In this document: in pieces, positions 10,910-21,952 of the stretch | How the letters are laid out: every line of letters begins with the position of its first letter | Position numbering within the stretch: position 1 is the first letter of the stretch | Source of the DNA: Limonium bicolor | Lineage: Eukaryota; Streptophyta; Magnoliopsida; Caryophyllales; Plumbaginaceae | Direction: 5' to 3' | Length of the DNA: 64,000 nucleotides | NCBI GenBank assembly: GCA_023374045.1 | Contig: CM041777.1 | Span: 86,794,300-86,858,299, forward strand | The notes under the pieces: generated by a model | The model's input: only the letters and a program-made list of their open reading frames with translations | What the model was told of the DNA's origin: nothing | The model's database searches: none | Position numbers and translations under genes: made by a program

Positions 10910-13900
10910 TGAAATACCCCAAACTTAAATATGGTGATTATATTACTCTAATATAGTATTTAAGGGCCTAATAGTGCCTAAGTAATTTTTGATAAAGAAA
11001 ATAAATCCAAAAGAAATGAGAAAAACGCTTAGAAAGCGGAAAACGCTAAATTAAGCGTTAAATAACCATAAGAGGTACGAGACCTCGGTTATAGTATCGT
11101 AAGGATTCCTAAGGCTTATTCATGCCTAATTAGTATACGGGAATGATTCCCGAAGAAAACGGATCCAAGAAATGTATTAAAACGCTAAAAGAGCTTTAGC
11201 GCACGTTTTTCGAGGAAACCCGAAAAACGTGGCTTTAAGTGGTCAAACAGACCCGTAAAAAAATTATAAATCATTAAATAATAATTATTAAGCGTTTATG
11301 GAAGCTTAATAGTCAATGAAAATGATTAAACGAGAAATTTCCAGAAAACGGGCCCGGTTAGTGAATAGTATCAAAACCGGGTAAAATATCGAGCGTTTTC
11401 TGTAAAAGACGAAAAACGCTCCAGCTAGTATTACAGAGGGGGGCCGGTTTTTACTGATGTAAACAGCTCTCTCTCTCACACACACACAAGTAACAAATAA
11501 GTAAATCAAAGAAAGCAAAAAGTAAAAAAGTAAATACCCCCTCTCCTCTTACTCTCTCATCTCTCTCTCTCATCTCTTCTCTCTCTCCAACTCCCTCCCT
11601 CTCTCACGATGGAACCCCCTCTCTGCAGCTCTCTTCTTCCTTCCTCTCTTCTTGTGGGAGATTTTGGAGCTCTCCAAACAGCTCCCATGGCAGCCCCTCT
11701 TCATCCTCTTGCTCTACCTCCATGTGAGCTCCAAATGAAAAATAAAACACATATTTGAACTCCTCTCTTCAAGCTCTACATTTCTATCTTTTCAAAATCC
11801 GAAAATGAGCAACTTCATCTCCATGGGTTTTCCCCATTTGAAGAGAAAAGCACACCATTGTGAAGCTTGGAGTCTCCTCTTTCCAACAAGGTAAAAATCT
11901 CCATAAAAGATTCAAGTTTCCTCCACCTTCCTTGGAAACCGATTTTTGGCCCTTTGTAATACCTTGTTTTTCTCTCTCTTTTTGAGCATCAATTTCACCT
12001 AGCAATGGTGGTGGATTCTCCTCCTTGAACCAAGGCTAAAACCCCTTCTAAAGCACTCCAAAGGTAAACCCTAGAAATTTGTATTTTGAACACTTCAATG
12101 AACTAGCATAAATCTAAGGGCTAGTGTATTAAAAATACTTGTTTGATGTGCTTTGGGTGATGGGAATGGAGTTTGGCAACTCCATTCCCCATGTGATCGA
12201 TTCGTGCAAGAAAGAGGGAAGAAGAAATGGAAAAGAAAGAATGAAGTATAAGCTCAAGGTAAGAGCTCCTCCCTAATGTAAATTCTATTGCATTAGAGTA
12301 ATGGGAATGGGTAAAATATTTAAAGAACCCAAAACCTTGTACTAGTATTGAGAATTGTGAAGTTTGAGTATTTAAGTGCAAGTATTTGAATTGAAGGCTT
12401 TGGAGCCAAGTGTAATGAGTATGTGTATTGGTATTGTGATTGATGGGTATTGATGTATTAAGATTGCTCAATATGTGTGCTGGTAGAACCCTTGTGGTTT
12501 GGCTAGAATAGGGATGAACTTGATGAGAAAGGATGTGTATGGATAAGTAAGGAAAGTAGATGAGTTATGGCAAAATTTTGGTAGGAATTGTGCATTAAGG
12601 AATGACTTGGTGAATGGGAGAACCAAGGTATGTATTGAGGATAGTAGAGATGTTTAATGACCATTGGAATGGTAATTGTAGTATGAGGAATAAGGAGTGT
12701 AAAATCTGTAGCAAAGTGTATAAGAACACATTGGAGAAGTTAGGAGAATTTAATGTGCAGGATTTTGGTAAGATGAGTGTTGGAACTTGGGTATAGGTAG
12801 TGCAATGGCTTGGGAATGAATTGGTATGGTGAGGATAAGTATTTAAAATGCTAGGAGTAGCATTGGTAGGGGGAGTATTGAATGGTAGGAGTTGGTTTGA
12901 AAATCTGTAGCATAAGAGACACAAAAACTGTGCATAAGTGTTGAAGAAGAAGTGAAGGGTTGTGTATGTGGATTTAGAAATGAGTAATGGATTTGGGGGA
13001 TGAATTAAGGTGTATTAGGAAGCCTAAATAGCACTAAAACATGTGGGATTACATGTAGGAAGATTGGGGAAGTAATGGGCAAAAGAGAGGACTGAAAACA
13101 GATTTTAAAACTGAAGTACTGGGCCGGACCGGACTTGCGACCGGACATGCAAGTTCGGTCGAGCCCAGATTTACGAAGACGGGAAACCTTCTGGAATCGA
13201 CCGGACTTGCGACCGGACATGCAAGTTCGGTCGGACCAGAAAATTCTCCCGTCAGAAACCTTCTGGAATGGACCGAACTTGCGACCGGACTTGCAAGTTC
13301 GGTCGGCCAGAAAAATTCCCGTAATGCAAGCTACTGGAATGGACCGAACTTGCGACCGGACTTGCAAGTTCGGTCGAGCCAGAAAATTTCCGTACTGATA
13401 GCTACTGGAATGGACCGGACTTACAAGGTCGGTCGCAAGTCCGGTCGAGTCAAAAAAAAAATATATTTTTACTATATGATTATGGTAATCATATGTATAT
13501 ATATGCCTATACACATATACGCATATATGTAGTAGTACACTACAATTGAAATACTAAAGGTAAGAAAGTAAGTGTATGAGTATGAAAACAAGTGTAAAAG
13601 TAACTAAGCAAGTTGAGAGTATAAGAACATTAAGTACACCGGGATAACGGGGTGCGTACGGGAGTAGTAATTATTTGTGTATCATAAGAGTATGGTATTA
13701 ACGAAAATATTGAAACATTATCAGTGGAACAAGTGTGAACCAAGGAACAAGGGAACACACGGTAGAGCTAACTCCAGTGAAAGGTATGATTTCCTCATGC
13801 CCCGTATGCTAACCGAGTTACGTTGATTTGTGAGCTGTATGCCGGCTAATCAAGACTAAAGCATGAAAACGGTTTATTGCCTTTCGTTGCATGTCTTGTT

Positions 13901-15493
13901 GTATGTCGATTGAGCTAACCTTTCTTGATTGATTGTGTGGCCTCACTTAGTGCGTAGACCGACTCATAGATGAGTCTTATTGTGTATAGACTCGTGGTAA
14001 GAGTCATGTGTGAACCAATGGAACCGTAGCAACGCACTAAACCAACGAACCAATAAACGATAACGTAAATCGATGAACTCACCAGAATGTGAGAGAGTGT
14101 ACGGGAGTAATAACCTCCCGATAACGGTAGGAGAAACGAAATGAGTAATCCACAAACGAACAGTAGTGGAAGTGTATAAGTAACCTCTATTAGAGGAACT
14201 AATCTTGGTGCAAAACATGAACCATGAGAGTAGTAAAGAATGATGAGGGATCTCCAAACCCCTTAGTAATTAGTCGACCCATTATGAGAGGACCCGACTG
14301 ATGTAAGTATGCCCCGAACGAGAGAGTATTCGATATGTTGGGGAAACCCTTAAATCTGAGGATACTAGACGGTGGTAATTCCCTAAGCTAACAGAGGTTA
14401 TCGAGAGAGATACTTCTAGGCTAACCCATGAGGTTGTATTGTGCTCTGAGAGAAGAGTGTTGGGAATTCGTGTAGTCCGGTAGAATGGACATTTGAGTAT
14501 TTGAGGAGCTAAGCGTATAGCCCTCGTATTGTAGGTCCGGTGGCGAGTCTTGAGTATGACTCCGCCCAGAGGCCAGAGTAATGAGTATTGCGTATGTATG
14601 AGTAAGGTAATGAGTATCGAGTAAGAAGCAAGTATGAGTATGTAAGGAGTACCGAGTATTGAGTATGTATGAGTAAGTATGGAGTATCGAGTATGTAAGA
14701 GTAAGTGTAGAGAATTGAGTGGTGAGTATGCACCAGTATAGTAACGAGTACAGAGTAAGGATCGTGTACGAGTAAGGTAATGAACATGGAGCGATGAGTA
14801 TGCAAGAGTAAGGAGCGAGTATGAGTAGAGTAACGCATATCGAACACAGTACGAAGAGTAATGAATGTATAATAAAGACGAATGGTTGACTATTGAATTG
14901 TCTTCCTTAGTAAGTATTGAACTTGTACATTTATGTAGGTATCTTTGATTGTATTGTTGTAGTATGAGTATGTATGTATGCATGTAAAATGAACTCCATG
15001 TATATCCGACCCAAAGTAGTCGGCGTACCGCGGTTAGCACGCGGTATATGCGGATTTCATATGCAGCGTAAGCTGACCCCCTCGGGGGACGTTTTTAGTG
15101 TGCGGTACTCGAAGCTGGCCACCGTTCGAGAGAGTAGGACGGGGACTGCTATGTAAGCATGGGTAGTAGTATGGAAGGGATGGAACCTGTAATGTATTGG
15201 GAAAATTGGAAGTCCAAACTGTATCGATAAAATTAAGGATTGTAGTATACTCGGTATAGTATTGAATTGGAGTTGTATCGAATTATGGATTGGTATGCAA
15301 GGGAAAGTAATGTATTATGTAGAGCACTCGGTATATTCATAATCATCAGACCGATAGTATGTAGTATTGTAATCCGCCTTGTTAGTCACGTGGGTGACTA
15401 ACGGCATTGTACACCCGCCGTTGAGTAAGTAATATCCGCTGCGAAGGTAAGTATTTGTACAGTAATGACGGTATTAGCGGTAGGGGTGTTACA
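10910..15493 (+). repeat. 3' LTR of LARD element (4584 bp)
   Basis: The second LTR copy, ending GGTGTTACA before TTGAT. It carries the same five-unit hairpin array at 13127-13447, and the GAGTA-rich tract at about 14576-14840. Unlike the 5' LTR it has a 19-bp segment at about 15384-15404 forming GTTAGTCAC-GTGG-GTGACTAAC, a hairpin with 9-bp arms containing a CACGTG core. Its lesions relative to the 5' LTR are dominated by one- to few-base indels. Confidence 0.9.
13127..13447. repeat. Five-unit inverted-repeat array in 3' LTR
   Basis: The same five-unit array as at 3343-3662, with the stem-forming GACCGAACTTGC/GCAAGTTCGGTC pairs kept. Unit 4 here reads GACCGAACTTGCGACC, a complete stem. The matching unit in the 5' LTR has GACCGACTTGAGACC, a damaged one. 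Confidence 0.85.
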
Positions 15494-15498
15494 TTGAT

Positions 15499-15893
15499 CT
15501 TCCGATATAACATACTTCAACACCGCTCTCATACGCTTGGAGAGGACCTTTGAACAACACTATATATGGTGTTACAAAGAGAAATAGGTTTGAAATCTCT
15601 CATGTGGCAGGCTCCTAACTTCTTGGAAATTAGAATAATGTGAGTATGGTTGAAGATTTCTGGCATAAAGTCAGTATTCAGATCTTAGAGGGCTAGATTA
15701 ACAAAATCATCTCCCACGATATCCCAATAAGTGCGAAGAAAAACTCTATAAATACCATCCGGTCCTGGAGCTTTATCTGGATTCATCTCATACACTGCTT
15801 GAATAACTTCCTCTCTAGTAAATGTTTTGCCCAAAATATCCTGTCTATTAGCCACCCTTGCAAGAAGCGAATCAAGGACCGGAGCATTGGTGG
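15499..15893 (-). pseudogene. LINE (L1-type) reverse transcriptase, 5' half of split copy
   Basis: On the minus strand this reads DILGKTFTREEVIQAVYEMN and then PDKAPGPDG, the conserved region at the start of the plant LINE reverse-transcriptase domain, followed downstream by RPISLCNTIY-like sequence. Frameshifts lie between these blocks. It continues into 599-1164 across the LARD insertion. Its upstream end is cut by a MITE at about 15890. No endonuclease or ORF1 is present, so the LINE copy was truncated before, or by, the MITE. Confidence 0.85.
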
Positions 15894-16107
15894 ACCGTCT
15901 TGTTTGCGTTATGGCACGTTTTTCCCTTCAATTTTAAGCATATGAGATAAAAAAGTTTTATAAAACTAAATTTTGTAATATATAGTTTATCATGTAAGGA
16001 ATCATTTACAGAACTTAAAATTTTTAAATTATTTTATCTTATATTTTAAATATTAAAGTTAAAAGACATGTCTAAATAGTAAACAAGACGATTAATTCGG
16101 AGGGAGT
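15890..16107. mobile_element. Stowaway-like MITE, copy 1 (left end damaged)
   Basis: It shares its whole length with the elements at 17492-17732 and 18379-18615, including TTTTATAAAACTAAATTTTG and CATGTCTAAATAGTAAAC blocks. The right terminus reads TTCGGAGGGAGTA, the usual GGGAG-TA end. The left terminus is eroded and merges into the LINE. Confidence 0.7.
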
Positions 16108-17491
16108 ATGTGTTTATTCTAATACTTGATTTGATAACTAGTTTGACACTTGACAAACTGACATCAAACAGACCAATTGACTTCAATAGAAACTTCATAA
16201 ATAACTTTTTTTTATAAAATTTATTTAATGATTTTTCACATTTATATTATTATAACAATTAGCATCCGACAATTCTATAGCTGGTCCAATAATACATCTA
16301 TTTTTTTTTTAAGTACATCTATACTGTTCTATATATAGTGTTCGCCTATTAGGACTTGTTCCGAGAAGGACACAGTTGCCAGCTTACACAGAAGAATACC
16401 ATATAAAATGTATACTGCACCTTTTTTTTTTTGGGTAGTGGTACTGATACAGTAGAAGATAAAACATTGCGGATGTTACAGGTTCACATGCCAAGGTAGG
16501 TTACTATACTACCATATTATAGCTTCTTACATTTAAAACCATATATTATACACTGCTTTAACTAATTCTTATGGAGATATATTACGGTTTGAATCAGAAA
16601 AAAAAAATTATCAAAAAAAAAAAGAGCGCAGAAACCAAGATTCTAGCTCAATTTGTGAAGCAATCAAGCTGGAAACTATTGAAACGTGGGTGGTGGTGGT
16701 GGTGTTTGGCATTTGGGAAGTCAACCTCTCAAGTCAACTAATAACGATAGCCTGTCAGAAAAGAAAAAGCCTAATAATAATGTCCGCCAGTGGTCTTCTT
16801 CCTCCGCTCGCAAATTATTGAGGGAGACCACTGAGAATCTGAGGTTACCATTATTACAGAAATTTTAATGTGTCCCAATCCCAAGCATTATGGAAAAATT
16901 GTGAAGAGCATAACTTGAAGTATATAGAAATAAATCGACAAAAACAGTCGAGCTATATCATTGTGGAGTGTTTAAAGGTTTAGAGTAGACTCTTCATTCA
17001 ACATTAAATGACTGGGCTCATCACGTTGACCGTGCCGGGAATACTCTACTCTACTTGAGTAGTAATCGTCCATTTAGTTAAGCCTACGTACACAAATTAT
17101 ATATAATATCTAGATCATAATGAAAACAGCTCATTCAACTAAAATTGAAGTTTTGTTTAAAATAAAACATGGGAGAAAAGTATTTAATTCAAATAAGAAT
17201 AAGTTAATATAATAACTAATTTGTTTAATTATGAAATGAAATTAAGTTAAAGAAGGAGACCTAACCTAACTAGATAGTAATCATATCATTCAATTAAAAT
17301 GCAGTTGGGTATATTCGAGTTAGATTTTTCTCATATTTTTTTTTACTGTTTTGTAGCTGTTAGTAATATGTTAATAAAAGAGAGTGTAAGATTTTTTAAG
17401 ACACTACGTGGGACTCAACTCACGTAGAATTAGACAGATATTCACAAATCCCAGGATAAGACAGATCCCATAAGTCCCGCCTAAATAAATA
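16108..17491. other. Intergenic AT-rich sequence
   Basis: No supported gene. It contains homopolymer runs near 16296, 16423 and 16610 and a short GGTGGTGGTGGTG tract at about 16687. A 60-codon frame at 16686-16868 lacks any recognisable feature and I do not call it. Confidence 0.5.
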
Positions 17492-17732
17492 CTACTCACT
17501 CCGTCCTGAATTGATTGTCCTGTTTGTTTTATGATACGTTTTTCCACTTCAATACTAAACATATAAGATAAAATAATTTTATAAAACTAAATTTTGTAAT
17601 ATATAGTTTGACATGTAAAGAATCATATGCAAAACTTAAATTTTAAAAATTATTTTATTTTATATGTTAAAAATTGAAGTCAAACGACATGTCCAAATAG
17701 TAAATAGGACGATCAATTCAGGACGGTGGTAG
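17492..17732. mobile_element. Stowaway-like MITE, copy 2 (241 bp, TA duplication)
   Basis: Terminal inverted repeats: left CTACTCACTCCGTCCTGAAT, right ending TTCAGGACGGTGGTAG, each flanked by TA (17490-17491 and 17733-17734). The CTCC-TCCGTCC-type end and TA target are standard for Stowaway (Tc1/mariner) MITEs. The interior is AT-rich and noncoding. Confidence 0.85.
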
Positions 17733-18306
17733 TATATATAAAAACAGTAGTACTGTATAAACAAATGTTAAAATGCAATATTGAACTAAGCCTTAGCGAT
17801 AAGAGGGACCTGAAATGATATGATAGAGATTGACGCTGCATTCATACACTATTTTTCCCGCATCAATAATGGCGTCAGTCAGTCAGTCTTACATGTAAGA
17901 AACAACGACGTTGCTTTCTTAGATTACTTGTTCACACGAGCGTTATTTGGTAGCTTCTAGTACTATATAATGCTAATTTTCCTATGAATCTCTTTATTTG
18001 ATCCGCTAAATATTACCATAAAAAAAAAAAAAAATTCAATTTTATATGAGCACCTAACAATTTCATTAGTTTCGTGTCTTACGTAGCTGTCAATAATTCA
18101 AAATCCATACACATCGCATTCCCTTGTTTCGCCAGCTTACTGGAGGAATATAATTAGGGATGTCGACTTATAGAAAGATTCCGAATTCGACGCAAGCAAG
18201 ATTCTTTTCGTTATAATGATTTTAACTACTAGTGGTTATCATTTTAGATTCTCAATACAGTGTAATGATTTCATACCATCATTACACACCTCCCCATCGC
18301 ATCTTA

Positions 18307-18716
18307 CGGCTATTTAGTGTACTGATGTTTAGTAGGGTTGATTGATTGGTAGTTGAATATAGATATAAAATTATTTTACCTCTGTCTCATTTTGACTTTC
18401 CAGTTTATTTTTTGACACGTTTTTTTATTTTAATATTAAGTATATAAGATAAAATAATTTTATAAAATAAATTTCTAGAACATATAGTTTTTGATATAAA
18501 GATTCAATAACAAAACTTCGATATATAAAATTATGTCATCTTATATGCTAAATAGTGAAATCAAACGATATATCCAAATAGTAAACCAGAAAGTCAAACA
18601 GGATAAGATAGAGAGTATAAACTAGAATGTTAGATCAAAATTATTATTATTCTGCAAAAGATTGGAAAAAAAACGAAACCATTTTGCTCTACTTCTATTT
18701 TGAAAATAAAAAATAG
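18307..18716. repeat. Dispersed repeat, copy B (MITE-occupied)
   Basis: Flanks 18307-18376 and 18618-18716 match 168-330. The MITE at 18379-18615 interrupts the alignment at a TA. Confidence 0.7.
18379..18615. mobile_element. Stowaway-like MITE, copy 3 (237 bp)
   Basis: Same family as 17492-17732. The left end CCTCTGTCTCATTTTGACTT and the right end AAGTCAAACAGGATAAGATA are imperfect inverted repeats flanked by TA. Insertion is confirmed by the empty counterpart at 168-330. Confidence 0.82.
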
Positions 18717-19235
18717 GAAACTAGAAAGTACTACAATTAAGCATAGACATATCATGTAGTTTTTTTTTTTTTTTTTGAAACAATATCATGTAGTCTTGTT
18801 CGACGTCCAATGTTACTAATTATCGAAATCTTACGAAACATTATGGTTGTGCGATTTTTACTAACACGGACTGTTTCTAGGTTTAGGATTGGTCGTCGAA
18901 TATAGGTAAAACAGAGTTAAAACATTAAAACTGGATGTGGGCTACATATAGTTAAACGAATGACAGATACACAAGTGGTCGTCTATATATAAAATGGACT
19001 ATACAAAATTAACAGATTGGGCCTTAGCAAAGAATCTGTGTCTGGATCTGACTGGGCTTGTTCTGCTCATAACCACCCAGCACATCTCTAATTAGTTGAA
19101 GCCTATATAGTTTGATATGAGTTTAAATATATATATATATATTATCGTTTCATTGCTACTTGAAGAGACAAACTGTCTGAAATGATTTTAAATGAAAGAA
19201 AGTTAATTTCATAATTTTTTATTAGTACATAGAGA

Positions 19236-19280
<45 letters not shown>
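19236..19280. repeat. (TAA)n microsatellite
   Basis: About 15 uninterrupted AAT/TAA triplets. Probably length-variable. Confidence 0.95.
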
Positions 19281-19284
<4 letters not shown>

Positions 19285-19527
19285 AATTTTACTAAATAAA
19301 TGATGCTATTATTGGAGCAAAACAACACTTTAACAGAGCTTTCGAAATAAACTTCTATTCCATAAGCTCTCATAAACTCAAATCTAATTCGAGGAGGAAA
19401 ACAGTGATAATGTATTACCAGTATACCACACACATTTATGATTTAAGACAACCTTTGCGAAATGGTACATGATTCTCCAAAGCTGGCCCGTTTTTACCTA
19501 TGAATTCTGTGTCCGGAGCACCCATCA

Positions 19528-20136
19528 TCAATGATCATCGCAATCACTCCTACAACAACAAGCAACTTTACTGTTACTACCGTCACAGTCGACGTCTTCA
19601 TCATCACAAACCTGCAGATAATCATAGCTGAAATCAAAACAGTACTGCTCCTCCTCCGCACGACCACTTCTTGTATCACCACCACTACTACTGCTGCTCT
19701 GCCGAAGGATGAGTCCTTCTTCATCTTCATCCTCCCTAGGGCAGATACATAAAAACTTCTTCTCATCAGCTTTACTATTTCGCTGCTGTAAATTTACATC
19801 GATATTGCTACTGTGTTTAAGCCTAATGAACCAATTATCACCCCAAAAGAACCTGCAGTACTTCTTCCCTTTATTCATACCCTGTTCTCTATCACGCAAA
19901 TCTCCATCGATTGAATCTTCAATCCTCCAGCAGGAGGGTCTTGCTGTTGTTTTGAGATGATCAAATTCTTCTTGCTCCTCCTGGGGAAGATATGGTACAT
20001 AGAACCACAAGTCATCCGCAACCTCATCAAGAGCTGGTGATGTGAATGTGATACGATGAATGCCATCTTCGACTCCAAGCTGAGACGACGACGACTCTCG
20101 GTTATGACGGAGAAGAACAGGAGGCAAAATGGGCAT
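19528..20136 (-). CDS. Unrecognised 202-aa acidic protein
   Basis: A single open frame from an ATG at 20136 (MPILPPVLLRHN...) to a stop at 19528. The N-terminal two thirds contain an aromatic-rich region (DDLWFYVPYLP at about residues 41-51, CWRIEDSI at about 69-76, KKYCRFFWGDNWFIRLKHSS at about 91-110). The C-terminal third is acidic and Ser-rich (DEDEEGLILRQSSSSSGG) and ends in a Cys/Asp-rich tail. A CTATATAGATC TATA-like box lies about 50 bp upstream, which supports a real promoter. The order LWFYVP ... TTARPSCWRI ... RFF-W faintly recalls the C-D subdomains of plant NAC proteins, but the diagnostic N-terminus is absent, so this is only a suggestion. No signal peptide or membrane segment is seen. 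It could be an intronless orphan gene or a fragment. Confidence 0.5.
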   Translation of the reverse strand: MPILPPVLLRHNRESSSSQLGVEDGIHRITFTSPALDEVADDLWFYVPYLPQEEQEEFDHLKTTARPSCWRIEDSIDGDLRDREQGMNKGKKYCRFFWGDNWFIRLKHSSNIDVNLQQRNSKADEKKFLCICPREDEDEEGLILRQSSSSSGGDTRSGRAEEEQYCFDFSYDYLQVCDDEDVDCDGSNSKVACCCRSDCDDH

Positions 20137-20186
20137 TATTAATTGTATTTGTGGGATGGAGTTCGATCCAGATAAACTTTGAATGA

Positions 20187-20195
20187 TCTATATAG
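20187..20195 (-). promoter_or_regulatory. TATA-like box upstream of the 202-aa ORF
   Basis: On the minus strand CTATATAGA lies about 50 bp before the ATG at 20136. This leaves room for a transcription start and a leader of about 25 nt. Confidence 0.45.
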
Positions 20196-20199
20196 CGTT

Positions 20200-21381
20200 G
20201 GAGACTTGGAGCCCAAGGAGGAATTTAAAGAAAGTTGTCAAATCAGTAATGAGTTATGTATATATTCAATGCATGGAAGATAAGGGATCAGATTCACAAA
20301 GCACTAGTGAGGGAGATGCCCCTGTGTCAATCGATCGAGCATCTAATTCTTGTGTTTTATACTATCTCATCATGCATGTATTGTATACACTCTAGCTAGT
20401 CTTCGACAAAAGAATATACTCTACTTATTTTTATTCGACCTTACTTGGTTAGTGTATATAAGCTAGCATGAATCTCATGATCTAAATCTAAGTCAGAAGC
20501 TAAATTACGGCCCTGTTGTGTTGGCCCATCTTTTGCATTACGGCCCGTTTAGAGTACCGTCCATATTTTTTGTGATTTAAGATTGTAGTATCTAAATACT
20601 CTTTATTAAAGTTATTAGTATAACTGTGCGGTAGGTACGTATGCTAAATGAAAACCCTAGGTAGCTAGTTACAGTTTTGGATTTTTTAATCTCATCCGCT
20701 ACATCTAATTTGGGCCGATCTGCCAGTTTTAGCCCAAACAAGAAGCTAGCGATAAGAGGTTCAATCTTTTTTTTTTTTTGATAAAAAAGTCCACTATACC
20801 TTTGTCACATGCATTATACCCAATGTGCATGTTTAAAAACTTTAGAGTTGGTCATTGCTAGTGATTTAAAAGTAGCCCATGAGAGGGGCGAGAGTAGGGT
20901 CTCTCCTGGCTAGAGGATTGTCCTCATTCACATCTCTTCAAATTCCATTCCTTAGTTTTCTCTCTTCTGTTTTCTAGAAGGTTCCCATTTAAGTTTTGTT
21001 CTCCTAAAATCTTTGGATACTATGTCTCTTTTTTATGGTGGGTCTCTTCTTCCAACTCCACTTTCCTTTCTCTTTGTACTTATGGGATCTATTTTCTCCT
21101 TTGTCTTAATATTGGAGATACATGTGACTAATGTTACATGTTATATCCCCGAGTAGTCTTACTCCTTAGTTTGTATTATAGGAACAATTGCCTATAATTC
21201 TATTTTTCATTTCTAGTGTGTATTTAGGTCGATTATGTAATTTTACATTTTAGTAATAAGGACAGGTTTAGTAATAAGGGACAAAGCCCTTTTACTAAAC
21301 CATCATTAGAGCTACGATATATAAGTACTGATTAAGTCCATTAGCTCCTTCCAATTTCTCCAATCAATAAGAATCTCCATT
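20200..21381. other. Intergenic sequence upstream of Copia-type element
   Basis: No supported gene. It has a T-run at about 20769 and pyrimidine-rich stretches at 20920-21110. The sequence resumes after the element at 24876, because the two flanks share only the 5-bp GTTTC duplication. Confidence 0.5.
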
Positions 21382-21386
21382 GTTTC

Positions 21387-21917
21387 TGTTAAGATAATGA
21401 CTCAATCCGTTACGTTTTCTTATGGGGTTAATTGGAAAGTTTCGTCTTCCAATTGTTAAGTTTCTCATAAGAATTAAAACGGTGAGTTATGAAGTCTTTT
21501 GAAAGTTTTCCACTAATAAAGGAGGAGTTAATGAGGAGTTTTAGAAGAGTTTTTTAGCCGTTTCAATGTAGCTATTTATGGGGGTGTTAGTGGACCATTA
21601 TACCTGACTTAATGTAACCTTTATGAGTTAAGTTACGGGTTATTCAAGTGGGTAGTGAAGGGAGTCATCCTCAGTTATAAATAGGATTGTATTCCATGGT
21701 TTAAGACAACATCTCAAAATACAAGGGAAACACAATAGCATTAGTTGGGGTTCGGGAAAATGCTCTTACGATCCTCTTGTAATTCTCCTGAAAATTAGTG
21801 ATCTGTGTTCCTCTTCTCCCGTGGATTAGGCTTCGGGCCGAACCACGTTACATCTTGTGTCACTCTTTTATCTGCGTGCAAATTTATTATCTCATAAAAT
21901 CCTCACCGATCCTAACA
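21387..21917 (+). repeat. 5' LTR of gag-only Copia-type element
   Basis: 531 bp, about 97% similar by eye to 24342-24870. A TATAAATAG promoter box at 21676-21684 is conserved in the 3' LTR. Confidence 0.92.
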
Positions 21918-21919
21918 AG

Positions 21920-21931
21920 TGGTATCAAAGC
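21920..21931 (+). other. Primer-binding site
   Basis: TGGTATCAAAGC begins two bases after the LTR. It is the initiator tRNA-Met PBS with one base difference (A for G) from the copy at 5674. Confidence 0.85.
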
Positions 21932-21952
21932 TAGGTTACAAAATTGTGAGAG

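Larger units (their letters stand above)
1165..15493 (+). mobile_element. LARD-type non-autonomous LTR retrotransposon (14.3 kb)
   Basis: The element has long direct LTRs (1165-5668 and 10910-15493), starts TGAAATACCCC, ends GGGGTGTTACA, and is flanked by a 5-bp target duplication TTGAT (1160-1164 and 15494-15498). A PBS complementary to initiator tRNA-Met follows the 5' LTR, and a polypurine tract precedes the 3' LTR. The 5.24-kb interior has no recognisable gag, protease, integrase or reverse transcriptase in any frame. LTRs of about 4.5 kb with a noncoding interior match the published description of LARDs (large retrotransposon derivatives). It must have been mobilised in trans, probably by a Ty3/gypsy relative; that last point is inference. 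It inserted into a LINE. Confidence 0.9.
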
